A stretch of DNA of 47,315 nucleotides from RGIG995 sp045635765 (GTDB taxonomy: Bacteria; Bacillota; Clostridia; Oscillospirales; UBA644): the NCBI GenBank assembly GCA_045635765.1, contig JAZTWH010000070.1, positions 1 to 47,315 on the forward strand, in the 5' to 3' direction. This document shows positions 24,901 through 33,787 of this stretch, in pieces. Both the position numbers and the translations under genes were made by a program. The notes beneath the pieces are model-generated. The model searched no databases, was not told the origin of the DNA, and worked only from the letters and a program-made list of their open reading frames with translations. The stretch's first letter is position 1, and every line of letters begins with the position of its first letter.

Positions 24901-27900
24901 TGGGCACGCTTGGCCAGACCTGCGGACAATGACCGGGGAGATTTTATTCTCTCATCTTGGTCGGGAACCATGTTTGAATATTTTATGCCGCATTTATTTC
25001 TTCCCGCATATCGGAGAACCCTGAGCGGTGAGGCTTTGCGAGGAATTATCCATGCACAAATTCGGTACGGGAAAAAGGGGGCACCCTGGGGAATCTCGGA
25101 AAGTTGTTATTATACTTTTGACTCCCTGTTGAATTATCAGTATCGGGCATTTGGGATCCCATCCGCGGCCCTTCGTCGGGATTTAACCTTCCCCCAGGTA
25201 ATCTCTCCCTATTCGACGTTTCTTGTTTATCCTTGGTTTCCTTCTGTGGCAGAGAAGAACAAAAAATTGCTTCCTAAAGGAAAATACGGTTATTATGAGG
25301 CGGTGGATTACCGTTCTGGGATTGACAATCCAAGGGTGATACAGTGTTATATGGCACACCACGTAGGAATGAGCTTTCTATCGGGTGTAAACATTTTAGC
25401 CGATCGTATTATGCAAAAACGCTTTATGACCGACGACGGGGAAGCCTTTGTGAGTCTGTTGACCGAGAGAATCCCGGCCTACTCCAAAAATTATTTCCCA
25501 GAGCAAAGAAAGGATCGGGAACGGTGGCATCCGTCGGAGATACGGATTGATCGGCCGGACCCGGAGCATCCGAAGGTCAGAATTTTGTCCAACGGAAAAT
25601 TGACGGAGGTTTTAACGGATAGCGGTTCTGGACTTTTGCTTGAAAAAGGCCGGGATCTGACAAAATATTCCGCAGATCCCCAGGCACCTACCGGAATATT
25701 TATTTTGGTGCGAAGCAAAGGAGAGCTTTATGGAACCACGTACGCCCCCCTCTATCAGGATCGGAATTACAGGATATTTTTTGATGGTACGGGGGCTGCT
25801 TTTTACGGTTCTTTTTCGGACTTTGAAACCCGCGTGACGTCATCCATGCTCCCCGATCTTCCCGTTTCGGTTCGAGAGTTGGCTGTTAAAAACAATCAAA
25901 TGACCGAGGGAACCTTTGAATTCTTCCTTTTTACGGAACCCGTATTGTGCAATCGGAGACAATACAATTCTCATCCCGAATACAAAGATCTTTTTCTTGT
26001 GTCGGATTATGACCCGGCGACACGGACGGTGTCCTTTTGCCGTAAAATTGGAAATGAAGAATGTTGGTTTTCCGTTACCGCCTCCGCGTCCTTTCGGTTT
26101 GACGTTTGCAGAGATCACTTTCGTGAGCTTACTCATATTGCAGACGGAAAGTTGGAGGGTTGTTGTCGTCACCCCGTAGTACCCGCATTGGTCTTTCGGG
26201 GCGTACTGGACGTTCGCGGTCGGGGGACGGAAATCATTCGGTTCTATTTTTCTACCGGAAAAACAAAAGAAGAATCCATCGAAAGAATTCGCAGAGGGAC
26301 GGCACAAAATTTTGAAACGATTCAACGGCGTTATTCCCAGGCCTTTGACGCTCTTTGCTATGCAAAAAATATTCGCTCTGCCGACCGATTGATCTTGGAT
26401 CAGATTGCATCAAAGATTTTAATACCTCCGGCAAAGCGTGCAGTTGATGAGAAAGCCGGGAACACCCTGCCCCTCAGAACCTTGTGGAAGTATGGAATTT
26501 CCGGAGACGACCCGATCTTCACCGTCCGAATCGGAAAAGAAAGCGTTTCCAGAGTGCTACCCTTTATTAAGTCATTATTTTTGCTGATTCAAGCCGGAAT
26601 AAGCACGGACTTGGTGTTATTGTATCGGGAGGAGGAAGGTTATCAAACCCCAATAAAAACCGCATTGAACGAAATCTTGGCTGATTTAGAAGATTCCGTG
26701 CAAGCCAGGATCCATCCACTGAATATTTTGACCGTGGATGAATATCTGTTTATTCAGAAATGCAGTAGACTGTTTGTAAATTTGGAACGCGGCTGGAAGC
26801 TGCGAAATCCAAATCGGACCTTCCGCCCCATACTTGCAGGCGGAACACCGATTCCCTTGGAGAAACTCCGCCTTTCCCTGGGACGTGGCGGATACGGAAA
26901 AAATCATTCCTATCTGATTCCAAAGTCAGACAGAGAGCCTTTACGTCCCTGGAGTCTGGTTCTGGCAAACCGTAATTTCGGAACGGTTCTTTCGGAACGG
27001 AGTCTCGGTTACACCTTTGCGGAAAACGCTTCAGAGAACCGAATCACACCAAGAACTCCGGGAATAGGGTATCAGATTTCCGGGGAACGGTACTATGCGG
27101 TATTCCGAGGAAAAAGATACGATCTCTTAAAGAACGCCTCGGTGGAATTTCGCAGAAACAAGGCAATTTATCGAATTGACCTTTTTGGGTGCAGAATTTC
27201 GACGGAGGTTTTTGTTCCTATAAAATTCTCTGCCAAAATAATATCCGTTACTGCCGAATCGGAGACAGGCACCTTTCCCGAGATTGTGTACGAACCTCAA
27301 ATAATTCTTGGAAAGGAAGACAAAGGAACCGTTACCCGCTATACGGATGATGAACGGACCTATTTTACCAACGCGTGCAACGATTATTACGGTTCAGGCT
27401 GTGCCGTTCTTTTTGGAGTTAACGTTGAGACTGAGGGGAATTGCCTGAAATTTCATCCTTCCAACGAGACGCCAAACGGAACCTTTGTTCTGGCTTACGG
27501 TTCCGGCCCCTGGAGTGCAAGACAGATTTCCGACACGCTCTCAGAGCCTAACAGGATTGACAAAGAAACAAAGGCCGTGGACAAAAATTCAAAATATCCC
27601 TTTCAAATTGAAACCCCGGACAAGGAATTCAACAGTTTTTGCAATGGTTTTTTATATCAGCAAATTCTTTCTTCCAGAATTTTAGGCAGGACCGGCCCGT
27701 CGCAACCGGGAGGTGCTTACGGATTTCGGGATCAGCTGCAGGATTCTCTCTGTATCGCAACCTTTGATTCTTCCTATCTGAAGAGACAAATCCTTCGTTG
27801 CTGTGCCCATCAATTTGAAGAAGGGGACGTTTTTCATTGGTGGCATCCTCGTAGAAATCATATGGATGACGGAATTCGAACCCGATTTTCCGACGATCCC

Positions 27901-29046
27901 TTCTGGCTGGCTTATGCTTGTGGGGAATATTTTAAAATCACGGAAGAAACAGCATTTTTCCGGCGTAAAATTTCCTATTTGAATGGGGCACCCTTGAACA
28001 ATGCAGAGACTGATCGCTATTTTACCCCCGATCGTTCCCATTGTAAGGAATCGGTTTATCACCATGCCTTACGGGCCATCCGTTACGGATTTAAGTTGGG
28101 AGAACGTGGATTTATTCTCATCGGAACCGGGGATTGGAACGATGGAATGAACGGGGTTGAACCGGGAGGAGAGACCGTTTGGGGAACAATGTTTGCATTG
28201 TTGTCCATTGAGCGGTTTTTACCGTTAAGTAAGCTTCTCGGTTCAAAGGAGGAAGTTTTTGAACTGGAAAGCATGACAAAGGGACTCCGAGGAACTCTTT
28301 GCGAAAAAGCCTTTGACAAGGACCGCTATCTTCGTGGCTTCCGGGCAGACGGAACCGCCTTTGGGGGAGGCAACGCTATTGACTTAATTCCACAGGCATT
28401 TTCGGTCTTTTGCGGATTAGATTCAAAAAAATCGGAGATAGCCCTGGATACCGCTTATTCCAGGCTTTGGGAGCCGGAATCAAAATTGATACGGTTGTTA
28501 GACCCTCCCTATCAGTCCCGCGAGGACACATTTCCCGGGTCCATTGCCGACTATCCTCCGGGAATCCGCGAAAACGGAGGACAGTACACCCATGGAGGAA
28601 TTTGGTTTGCCCGTGCGTTGTATCGGTCCGGCGAGAAGGAAAAGGCCTGGGAGATCCTTTCAGGGATCAACCCCGTATCTCATGGAAAAACGAGTGGAGA
28701 AATCAACCGCTATGCCGCGGAGCCTTACGTTTTGGCGGCGGACGTTTACACCTTACCCGGAAGAGAGGGAGCCGGAGGTTGGACCCATTATACAGGTGCT
28801 GCCGGATGGTATCTCAAGACCGTAACCGAAGATCTCTTTGGAATCTGTCGACAGGGGAGACGAGTAACCGTTCGTCCCAATCTTCCAAAGGATTGGAACG
28901 GATGTCGGGGAGACTTTTATATCGAAGGAGACACGTTACGGATTCGCATTGAACGGGGGACCGAAACCGGATGCTTTGAAGATGGGGTGAAAATCACCTC
29001 CATTCCATTAAACGGAACGGTGCATGAGATTCTTGTAATTCTATAA
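21985..29046 (+). CDS. Cyclic beta-1,2-glucan synthase-like GT84/GH94 protein
   Basis: A 2353-residue membrane enzyme of the NdvB/Cgs type. Hydrophobic segments lie near residues 230-275, 610-665 and 735-765. The glycosyltransferase core between the first two has VTLDADTEPTPG (about 425-436), SHDLPEGEILRC and RTHRWIRGDFQ. The middle region has the glycan-handling domain (GYYEAVDYRSGID, QCYMAHHVGMSF). The C-terminal GH94 phosphorylase-like domain includes GGAYGFRDQLQDS, HWWHP, FSDDPFWLAYA and TGDWNDGMNG with the expected catalytic Asp near 2050. Proteobacterial Cgs makes periplasmic cyclic beta-1,2-glucan; Gram-positive homologues are mostly uncharacterised and the product here is unproven. 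It is shorter than the roughly 2800-residue Brucella enzyme. The start ATG follows GGAGGA; only a weak promoter candidate (TTTACC/TATTAA, 21928-21956) was seen. Confidence 0.85.
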   Translation: MKDFFGRRPGRDIRKFYRAIFSEKRGDGQLNPANRKEILQNCHVIRSCCFNILNVQREFSECTRSERGIPVILEEVQDFCEILNYTLTEESITGFFRKLAQRINLSYGEIACLIPAVEYCCLRVMAAGDKNSKPPLSVLIRSLYVLNSFDCSSLAETLSRTEDVLKRDDVYPHVDEETKNLYRIKLRQRSKKLKKPERETAVELLKKARTVVNGSGKQIGGHLLSRKNNPFYFPTFIGLILLFFLATFLILQSATLLLLSLFPILISAKLLCDTIFSHIVKPELLPKIKITKDNCPVSLVTVVSMVANRCDAEKLLHRLDVLARRIPIVSIRIGLLLDLPPSDVPLSESDGELLSFLKSEIYSRNSRSDRFFCAVRHRKWVPDRFCFEAFGRKQGAMMEFCDLLEGNDKSFSLAVGNMERAEYLVTLDADTEPTPGAVESMIGFMEHPNHIPEIATDPKGYSYVKQGYGAAAPRVEANPETSFSTPYAAMMSGNSGTEFYKNPHFNLYQDLFSRGIFCGKGIIRISLYRDLIAKRFHADPILSHDLPEGEILRCANLTDVVFFDEIPSSVLSDEKRTHRWIRGDFQNAVFLFPGKTRSHLFRFKILHNLIRALHPLFCFLLVASSLFLGIKGGLASLFWIIFPLLLRIPFLLTSVLGSTRRYHPFREFFDAAMETVLNVLLLPTRAINGADAALRGTVRQIRGVKKLEWTTAANSAKTGQEVGDYFYHLRWQQLGFLFLFFPQTALIGALWIVAPVIARQLSFPYRKDVPNGEELREELQSMWQYYADLMNEKSHWLPPDNYQQEPLNVVAHRTSPTNIGLALLSILGAFDLNFIQEDELYFRIENALSAIEALPKWKGHLYNWYDTQTLKVLPPKFISTVDCGNYAASLEALAKGLSERKTSRAQRIVERISKLLQAADFSVLYDKKKKLFSIGYHVDEDHLSSSYYDLYASEARLTSFYAIMKHQIPPEHWARLARPADNDRGDFILSSWSGTMFEYFMPHLFLPAYRRTLSGEALRGIIHAQIRYGKKGAPWGISESCYYTFDSLLNYQYRAFGIPSAALRRDLTFPQVISPYSTFLVYPWFPSVAEKNKKLLPKGKYGYYEAVDYRSGIDNPRVIQCYMAHHVGMSFLSGVNILADRIMQKRFMTDDGEAFVSLLTERIPAYSKNYFPEQRKDRERWHPSEIRIDRPDPEHPKVRILSNGKLTEVLTDSGSGLLLEKGRDLTKYSADPQAPTGIFILVRSKGELYGTTYAPLYQDRNYRIFFDGTGAAFYGSFSDFETRVTSSMLPDLPVSVRELAVKNNQMTEGTFEFFLFTEPVLCNRRQYNSHPEYKDLFLVSDYDPATRTVSFCRKIGNEECWFSVTASASFRFDVCRDHFRELTHIADGKLEGCCRHPVVPALVFRGVLDVRGRGTEIIRFYFSTGKTKEESIERIRRGTAQNFETIQRRYSQAFDALCYAKNIRSADRLILDQIASKILIPPAKRAVDEKAGNTLPLRTLWKYGISGDDPIFTVRIGKESVSRVLPFIKSLFLLIQAGISTDLVLLYREEEGYQTPIKTALNEILADLEDSVQARIHPLNILTVDEYLFIQKCSRLFVNLERGWKLRNPNRTFRPILAGGTPIPLEKLRLSLGRGGYGKNHSYLIPKSDREPLRPWSLVLANRNFGTVLSERSLGYTFAENASENRITPRTPGIGYQISGERYYAVFRGKRYDLLKNASVEFRRNKAIYRIDLFGCRISTEVFVPIKFSAKIISVTAESETGTFPEIVYEPQIILGKEDKGTVTRYTDDERTYFTNACNDYYGSGCAVLFGVNVETEGNCLKFHPSNETPNGTFVLAYGSGPWSARQISDTLSEPNRIDKETKAVDKNSKYPFQIETPDKEFNSFCNGFLYQQILSSRILGRTGPSQPGGAYGFRDQLQDSLCIATFDSSYLKRQILRCCAHQFEEGDVFHWWHPRRNHMDDGIRTRFSDDPFWLAYACGEYFKITEETAFFRRKISYLNGAPLNNAETDRYFTPDRSHCKESVYHHALRAIRYGFKLGERGFILIGTGDWNDGMNGVEPGGETVWGTMFALLSIERFLPLSKLLGSKEEVFELESMTKGLRGTLCEKAFDKDRYLRGFRADGTAFGGGNAIDLIPQAFSVFCGLDSKKSEIALDTAYSRLWEPESKLIRLLDPPYQSREDTFPGSIADYPPGIRENGGQYTHGGIWFARALYRSGEKEKAWEILSGINPVSHGKTSGEINRYAAEPYVLAADVYTLPGREGAGGWTHYTGAAGWYLKTVTEDLFGICRQGRRVTVRPNLPKDWNGCRGDFYIEGDTLRIRIERGTETGCFEDGVKITSIPLNGTVHEILVIL

Positions 29047-29060
29047 AAACCAAATTCTTC

Positions 29061-29089
29061 TTGACAAACCGTCAGAATCATGATATAAT
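29061..29089 (+). promoter_or_regulatory. Sigma-A promoter of lgt-folD
   Basis: TTGACA (29061-29066), 17-bp spacer, TATAAT (29084-29089). The TTG at 29061 that opens the longest reading frame is this -35 box, so it is not a start codon. Confidence 0.93.
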
Positions 29090-29129
29090 ACCTTATGGAA
29101 TAATAGATCTGTATTCTGTGAGGTTCGTT

Positions 29130-30110
29130 ATGGAAAATATGATAGGTTTTGAAGGAATCGGAATTGCACCGTTCCTGATGGACCGCGTTGCTTTTTCTAT
29201 TGGTAATTTTGACGTTTACTGGTATGCAATCATTATCACCGTGGGCATGGTTCTGGCCGTTGCCTTTTGTGCATGGAATGCCCGGAAGTTTGATCTGACT
29301 GTGGACAATGTCTTTGACGTTCTCTTATGGGGACTGCCCGTTGCCGTTTTCTGTGCCAGGACTTATTACGTTCTCTTTGAATTGGATCGCTATAATTCCT
29401 TTGCGGAAATGATTAACATTCGTGACGGTGGCCTTGCTATTTACGGTGGGGTTATCGGTGCGTTTGTTACCGGGTTTATTTATTGCAAGATCAGCAAAGT
29501 AAATATGCTCGCCATGTTTGATCTTGCGTCCTTTGGATTCTTGATTGGACAAGCCATCGGACGCTGGGGGAATTTTGTTAATGGGGAAGCCTTTGGGGAA
29601 GTGACGGATCTCCCCTGGGGAATGACCATTAACGGTTTGGGGCCTTATCATCCGACGTTTTTGTATGAATCTCTCTGGAATATTCTCGGCTTTGTGCTCT
29701 TATTCCTGTTCGCCAGGAAATGGATGAAGCATCACGGGGAAGTATTCTTTCTATATTTTGCATGGTACGGATTGGGAAGATTTTTTATCGAAGGTTTGCG
29801 GACGGACAGTCTTTATCTTGGTCCGGTTCGTATTTCCCAAGCCCTTGCGGCCGTATTCTTTTTGGGCGGAACGTTGTTCTTTGTTTTGTCCCGAAAAGGT
29901 ATTGTAGGAAAACTTCAAGATAAAATTATTGACCGTGCTGTAAAAAAGCAAGAAAAATACAAACCCGTGTACGCTCCGTTGTTTGACCCTCCCAAGGAAG
30001 GTTTAACCGAGGGGGCTGCGGTGGAACAATTGCAAGGAGCATCAAGCGAGAAATCAGAAAAGGGAGAAGAAATTTCCCGGGAAATTATGGAGGAATCTGA
30101 TAATGGCTGA
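29130..30110 (+). CDS. lgt: Prolipoprotein diacylglyceryl transferase
   Basis: A 326-residue integral membrane enzyme that moves diacylglycerol from phosphatidylglycerol to the lipobox Cys of prelipoproteins. Seven hydrophobic segments are visible. The Lgt signature is intact as GRWGNFVNGEAFG (Arg145 region), preceded by DGGLAIYGGVIGA and followed by GPYHPTFLYESLWN and GLGRFFIEGLRTDSL. A soluble C-terminal tail of about 55 residues, rich in Glu, Lys and Ser, extends past the last helix and is not part of the catalytic fold. ATG 29130 is chosen after GTGAGG; ATG 29139 is an alternative. The end overlaps folD by 8 bp. The GerC lipoprotein at 4617 is one expected substrate. Confidence 0.94.
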   Translation: MENMIGFEGIGIAPFLMDRVAFSIGNFDVYWYAIIITVGMVLAVAFCAWNARKFDLTVDNVFDVLLWGLPVAVFCARTYYVLFELDRYNSFAEMINIRDGGLAIYGGVIGAFVTGFIYCKISKVNMLAMFDLASFGFLIGQAIGRWGNFVNGEAFGEVTDLPWGMTINGLGPYHPTFLYESLWNILGFVLLFLFARKWMKHHGEVFFLYFAWYGLGRFFIEGLRTDSLYLGPVRISQALAAVFFLGGTLFFVLSRKGIVGKLQDKIIDRAVKKQEKYKPVYAPLFDPPKEGLTEGAAVEQLQGASSEKSEKGEEISREIMEESDNG

Positions 30111-30963
30111 AATTCTTAGCGGATCTGCACTGGCAGCAACGATCCGAGGGCAACTCAAACAAGAAACGGAAGAACTGAAACAACAGGGCCTGGTCCCCGG
30201 ACTTGCCGTGGTTCTCGTCGGCGACGACCCTGCATCAAAGGTGTACGTTCGCAACAAAACGAAGGCTTGTGAAGAAATTGGATTCTATCATGAGCAGTAT
30301 AACCTTCCTGCTACCGTTTCCGAAGCTGAAATTCTCCAGTTGGTAGAAACACTCAATGAGTCCGACCGTATTCACGGAATTCTGATTCAAGCACCCTTGC
30401 CCAAGGGTCTTGACTTCAAAAACATTATTAATCACATCTCTCCCGATAAGGACGTCGATGCATTCCATCCCTACAACGTGGGACAGATTATGATTGGCGA
30501 CTTCGAATTTTTGCCCTGCACCCCTGCGGGTGTCATGGAATTAATTCATACGTCCGGCGTTTCGGTGGCTGGTAAAAATTGTGTCGTAGTCGGCCGTAGT
30601 AACATCGTTGGGAAACCTCAGGCAATGTTGCTTCTGAAGGAAGACGGAACCGTCACTGTGTGCCATTCGAGAACGCCGAATTTGGCAGAGGTCACCCGAA
30701 ATGCTGATATTTTGGTTTCTGCGGTGGGGAAGGCCGGCCTGATTACGGGAGATATGATTAAACCCGGTGCCGTAGTCATTGACGTGGGCATGAACCGTAA
30801 TGAAGAAGGGAAACTGGTCGGAGACGTCGATTTCGAATCGGCAGAGCCCGTTGCCGGTTACATTACGCCTGTTCCGGGCGGCGTGGGCCCCATGACCATC
30901 ACTATGTTGATGAAAAATACGCTCCGTGCAGCGAAAAAATGGGCGAAGAAGAAAAACTTGTGA
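30103..30963 (+). CDS. folD: Bifunctional methylenetetrahydrofolate dehydrogenase/cyclohydrolase
   Basis: A 286-residue FolD, which converts 5,10-methylene-THF through methenyl-THF to 10-formyl-THF using NADP. Catalytic YVRNK (Tyr48, Lys52) is present, with LIQAPLPKGLD, the signature PDKDVDAFHPYNVGQ, the nucleotide-binding VVGRSNIVGKPQAMLLL, and the C-terminal PVPGGVGPMTITML. Length is normal. It starts within the last codons of lgt (8-bp overlap), with the ribosome site GGAGGAAT in lgt, and so shares the lgt promoter. The pairing with lgt is probably transcriptional convenience rather than a shared pathway. No terminator is obvious before the tRNA-Thr promoter. Confidence 0.95.
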   Translation: MAEILSGSALAATIRGQLKQETEELKQQGLVPGLAVVLVGDDPASKVYVRNKTKACEEIGFYHEQYNLPATVSEAEILQLVETLNESDRIHGILIQAPLPKGLDFKNIINHISPDKDVDAFHPYNVGQIMIGDFEFLPCTPAGVMELIHTSGVSVAGKNCVVVGRSNIVGKPQAMLLLKEDGTVTVCHSRTPNLAEVTRNADILVSAVGKAGLITGDMIKPGAVVIDVGMNRNEEGKLVGDVDFESAEPVAGYITPVPGGVGPMTITMLMKNTLRAAKKWAKKKNL

Positions 30964-30991
30964 CGGAATTGCAACAAATCAATCAATGCTC

Positions 30992-31020
30992 TTGACAAGC
31001 ATAAGATTTTTTGCTATAAT
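30992..31020 (+). promoter_or_regulatory. Sigma-A promoter of tRNA-Thr
   Basis: TTGACA (30992-30997), 17-bp spacer, TATAAT (31015-31020); a perfect consensus 12 bases ahead of the tRNA. Confidence 0.93.
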
Positions 31021-31032
31021 AGGCAAGTAATC

Positions 31033-31108
31033 GCTGATGTAGCTCAGTCGGTAGAGTGCGTCCTTGGTAAGGACGAGGTCGTCGGTTCGATCCCGATCAT
31101 CAGCTCCA
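31033..31108 (+). tRNA. tRNA-Thr(GGT)
   Basis: A 76-base tRNA. The acceptor arms GCTGATG/CATCAGC pair fully, followed by T and an encoded CCA (31106-31108). The anticodon stem CGTCC/GGACG encloses the loop TTGGTAA, giving anticodon GGT. U36-A37 marks it as a t6A substrate. Confidence 0.96.
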
Positions 31109-31137
31109 AAAAACCCTTGATTTTCAAGGGTTTTTTT
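31108..31137 (+). terminator. Terminator after tRNA-Thr
   Basis: AAAAAACCCTTGA (31108-31120) and TCAAGGGTTTTTT (31124-31136) form a 13-bp stem with loop TTT. The stem begins in the tRNA CCA. The next gene starts 28 bases later with no promoter of its own visible, so it may depend on read-through. Confidence 0.88.
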
Positions 31138-31164
31138 GTTACCTAAAGAAAGAAGGAACCATTT

Positions 31165-32316
31165 ATGAATCAACAGCAGAAGGGAAAAATTCAATTATTT
31201 TTTGGCGGTTTCGTTGAACGCTATCGTTCCGGCCCCGACTATTTTGTAGAAATTTCATTCAATCTTGTATCGGGACGAAAAACCTATTCCGGGAAGATTC
31301 TTTCCCTGGAGGATGGGTTCGAGTACCGTTTTTCTGGGAAGCACAATACAAAAGATCTTTCCGAGGCCTTAAACCTACTGCTAGAAGATTCACTCAAGTA
31401 CGATTCTGCCGTAGTTTCTTACAAGGAACGAGGACTTACGACCGAATTGCTCGCTGATGGTAAAAACGTGAAGATCGTCAAGAGGGAAGAGGTGAACGAA
31501 ACTTTTTCCGTGCCCTCTTCCGGGAAAAAGGAATATCAAATTGATTTACGTAAGGCATCGAAATTAATGACCGCCCTCGGGTACTGTGATAAAGATGGAA
31601 AACTTCGCAACGATATGATACGAAAATATAATCAGACAAATCATATTTTGACGCTGATTTCCGATCTTTTTGAAGGGAAAAATAATATTACCATTGTTGA
31701 CTGTGCCTGCGGAAAATCTTATCTTTCTTTTGTTCTCAACTATTATTTGTGGGAAGAAAAGCGTATTCGGGCCCATTTTGTAGGAATTGACATATCTCCT
31801 AACGTGATTGAGGCAAGCAAAAAAATTGCAAAGGATCTTGGCTATACCAACATGGAATTTATCTGTGAAGATCTTCGAACCTACGAGAGTGACTTTCACC
31901 CGGATGCTGTTATTTCGCTTCATGCCTGTGATACTGCCACGGACATGGCACTGGGGTATGCATTACGTCACCGTGCGGAAAGCATTATTTGTGTCCCTTG
32001 CTGTCACAAAGAGCTCTTGAAGCAGTATAAAATTGATGATTTCGAGCCGATTATCTCCCATGGCGTTTTTCGGACAAGATTAAACGACTTGATTACTGAC
32101 GGGTTAAGGGCATTAAAATTAGAGTCAGCAGGATATGATGTTCGTTGCGTAGAATTCTGTTCCCCCATTGACACTCCAAAAAACCTCTTAATTTCAGCGA
32201 AAAAGGTTTCTAACGAAAATCAGAATGCATCAGAGAAATATTACGACCTGCTGACCCGTTGGAATGTGAAACCTTCCATTGAATATTATGCAACAATTCC
32301 TACAGAATTGGATTAA
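31165..32316 (+). CDS. METTL25/GSTCD-like class I methyltransferase
   Basis: A 383-residue S-adenosylmethionine-dependent methyltransferase of the Methyltransf_32 type. A novel-looking N-terminal half (1-150) precedes the Rossmann core. In the core are ITIVDCACGKSYLSFVLNYY (motif I), FVGIDISPNVIEASKK (the acidic ribose-binding end), VISLHACDTATDMALGYAL and IICVPCCHKELL, the Cys-Cys-His signature of this group. Eukaryotic relatives include METTL25 and GSTCD; bacterial members are common but I know of no settled substrate. The start ATG 31165 has GAAAGAAGGAACC upstream. It sits alone between tRNA-Thr and a possible terminator. Confidence 0.8.
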   Translation: MNQQQKGKIQLFFGGFVERYRSGPDYFVEISFNLVSGRKTYSGKILSLEDGFEYRFSGKHNTKDLSEALNLLLEDSLKYDSAVVSYKERGLTTELLADGKNVKIVKREEVNETFSVPSSGKKEYQIDLRKASKLMTALGYCDKDGKLRNDMIRKYNQTNHILTLISDLFEGKNNITIVDCACGKSYLSFVLNYYLWEEKRIRAHFVGIDISPNVIEASKKIAKDLGYTNMEFICEDLRTYESDFHPDAVISLHACDTATDMALGYALRHRAESIICVPCCHKELLKQYKIDDFEPIISHGVFRTRLNDLITDGLRALKLESAGYDVRCVEFCSPIDTPKNLLISAKKVSNENQNASEKYYDLLTRWNVKPSIEYYATIPTELD

Positions 32317-32506
32317 TCGAACAAATATTGACAAAAGATTGTCTTAAAATTTTATTATTTGTAAATTTTAAGTCTTTCGATGGTTTTTCTTTTCCTAGAG
32401 GTTACATTCAAGACACAGATAAATCAAAAGAATATTGTATAATATCTTCATGTAAAATAATAAAATCGTTTATTATGTCAATACTCGGAAAGGATGACTC
32501 TGTTTG
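32317..32506. other. 190-bp spacer with AT-rich inverted repeat and possible promoter
   Basis: CTTAAAATTT (32343-32352) pairs with AAATTTTAAG (32363-32372), a weak hairpin that may end the methyltransferase transcript. TATAAT at 32438-32443 could be the -10 box for the GT2 gene, but no good -35 stands 17 bp upstream. TTGACA at 32328-32333 has no correctly spaced -10. Confidence 0.4.
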
Positions 32507-33781
32507 ATGACCGTCCAAGACTTTATCAGCAGTTTTAACTCTTTGATTTTTATCGTCTTTATGTTGCTTTATGCATATCAGATGTTCTATATTCTCGTCG
32601 CCTTTTTTAGGAAACGCAAGAATCGTGATACGAAAACGGTCAAACAACATAAATACGGTTTTTTAATTGCCGCAAGAAATGAATCCAGCGTAATCGCACA
32701 GCTGATCGATAGTATTCTTCAGCAAGATTATCCTTCTGAACTGATTCGGATTTTTGTTATTGCGGACAATTGCACCGATAATACTGCTCAGGTAGCAAGA
32801 GATGCCGGTGCCGTTGTTTTTGAACGCTTTAACAAGGAGCAGGTAGGGAAGGGGTACGCCTTAGATTTTGGCCTGAAATCCATTGAACGGGACTATTCTG
32901 ACGAAAATATTGAGGGAATTTTTATTTTTGATGCAGATAACCTCCTTTCCAAAAATTACATTGCTAAAATGAATTCTGTCTTTGACGAAGGTTATCCTGT
33001 CGTCACCAGTTACCGCAACAGTAAAAATTACGGTACAAACTGGATTACCGCAGGGTACAGCCTTTGGTTTTTACGGGAAAGCAAATACCTTAATAATTCC
33101 CGGATGTTGATGGATACAAACTGTGCAGTTTCCGGCACCGGATTTTTAGTAAATACCAAAGTATTTGAAGAGAACGGCGGCTGGCACTATACGTTGTTAA
33201 CGGAAGATATTGAATTCTCTGTTGATTGTGCCGTTGTCGGACGTAAGATCGGTTATGCGGAAGCTGAATTTTACGACGAACAACCCACAACCTTTAAGCA
33301 ATCCTGGACTCAGCGGATGCGTTGGGCAAAAGGTTTTTATCAGGTATTTGGCAAATATGGAGCGAAGTTATTCAATAACTGGCTCATGAAATTCAGTTTT
33401 TCCTGCTATGATTTGACCATGACCATTTTCCCCGCGTTGTTCATTACCTTAGCGTGCTGCCTTACCAATTTTTGTATTTTGATTTATGCTCTGTTCCAAG
33501 GACCTGAGGCAATTGAATTGGTCGGCATTACACTTTCTTCCTTGGGGACTACGATTGTCAATTTTTATCTCACAGTTTTCATTGTCGGACTTTTAACAAC
33601 CATTACAGAATGGAAAAAAATAGACTGTCCTGCAGGGAAAAAGATTTTGTACTTGTTTACGTTTCCGTTGTTTATGTTCACATATGTACCAATTGCAATT
33701 GCCGCACTCTTTAAAAAGGTTAAATGGGATCCCATTGCACATAACGTCACAAAAAAAATTGAAGATATTACCAGCAAATAA
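32507..33781 (+). CDS. Processive-type GT2 glycosyltransferase
   Basis: A 424-residue membrane glycosyltransferase of family 2. One N-terminal helix (about 9-32) precedes the catalytic domain, and three helices follow (about 295-330, 340-370, 385-405). The motifs of processive, cellulose-synthase/hyaluronan-synthase-like enzymes are present: LIAARNESSVIAQLIDSI, VIADNCTDNTAQVA, FIFDADN (Asp142-x-Asp144), LLTEDIEF and QRMRWAKG (Q-x-x-R-W). It probably polymerises or transfers a sugar to an envelope polysaccharide, but donor and product are unknown. ATG 32507 is chosen; a TTG one codon earlier is also in frame. It is flanked by its own terminator and is not in an obvious polysaccharide operon. 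Confidence 0.85.
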   Translation: MTVQDFISSFNSLIFIVFMLLYAYQMFYILVAFFRKRKNRDTKTVKQHKYGFLIAARNESSVIAQLIDSILQQDYPSELIRIFVIADNCTDNTAQVARDAGAVVFERFNKEQVGKGYALDFGLKSIERDYSDENIEGIFIFDADNLLSKNYIAKMNSVFDEGYPVVTSYRNSKNYGTNWITAGYSLWFLRESKYLNNSRMLMDTNCAVSGTGFLVNTKVFEENGGWHYTLLTEDIEFSVDCAVVGRKIGYAEAEFYDEQPTTFKQSWTQRMRWAKGFYQVFGKYGAKLFNNWLMKFSFSCYDLTMTIFPALFITLACCLTNFCILIYALFQGPEAIELVGITLSSLGTTIVNFYLTVFIVGLLTTITEWKKIDCPAGKKILYLFTFPLFMFTYVPIAIAALFKKVKWDPIAHNVTKKIEDITSK

Positions 33782-33787
33782 ATTATC

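Noticed and set aside
30979..31194. 71-codon minus-strand frame over tRNA-Thr
   Set aside because: It is antisense to a perfectly folding tRNA and its terminator; the DRDRTDDLVL-type peptide is a common false annotation.
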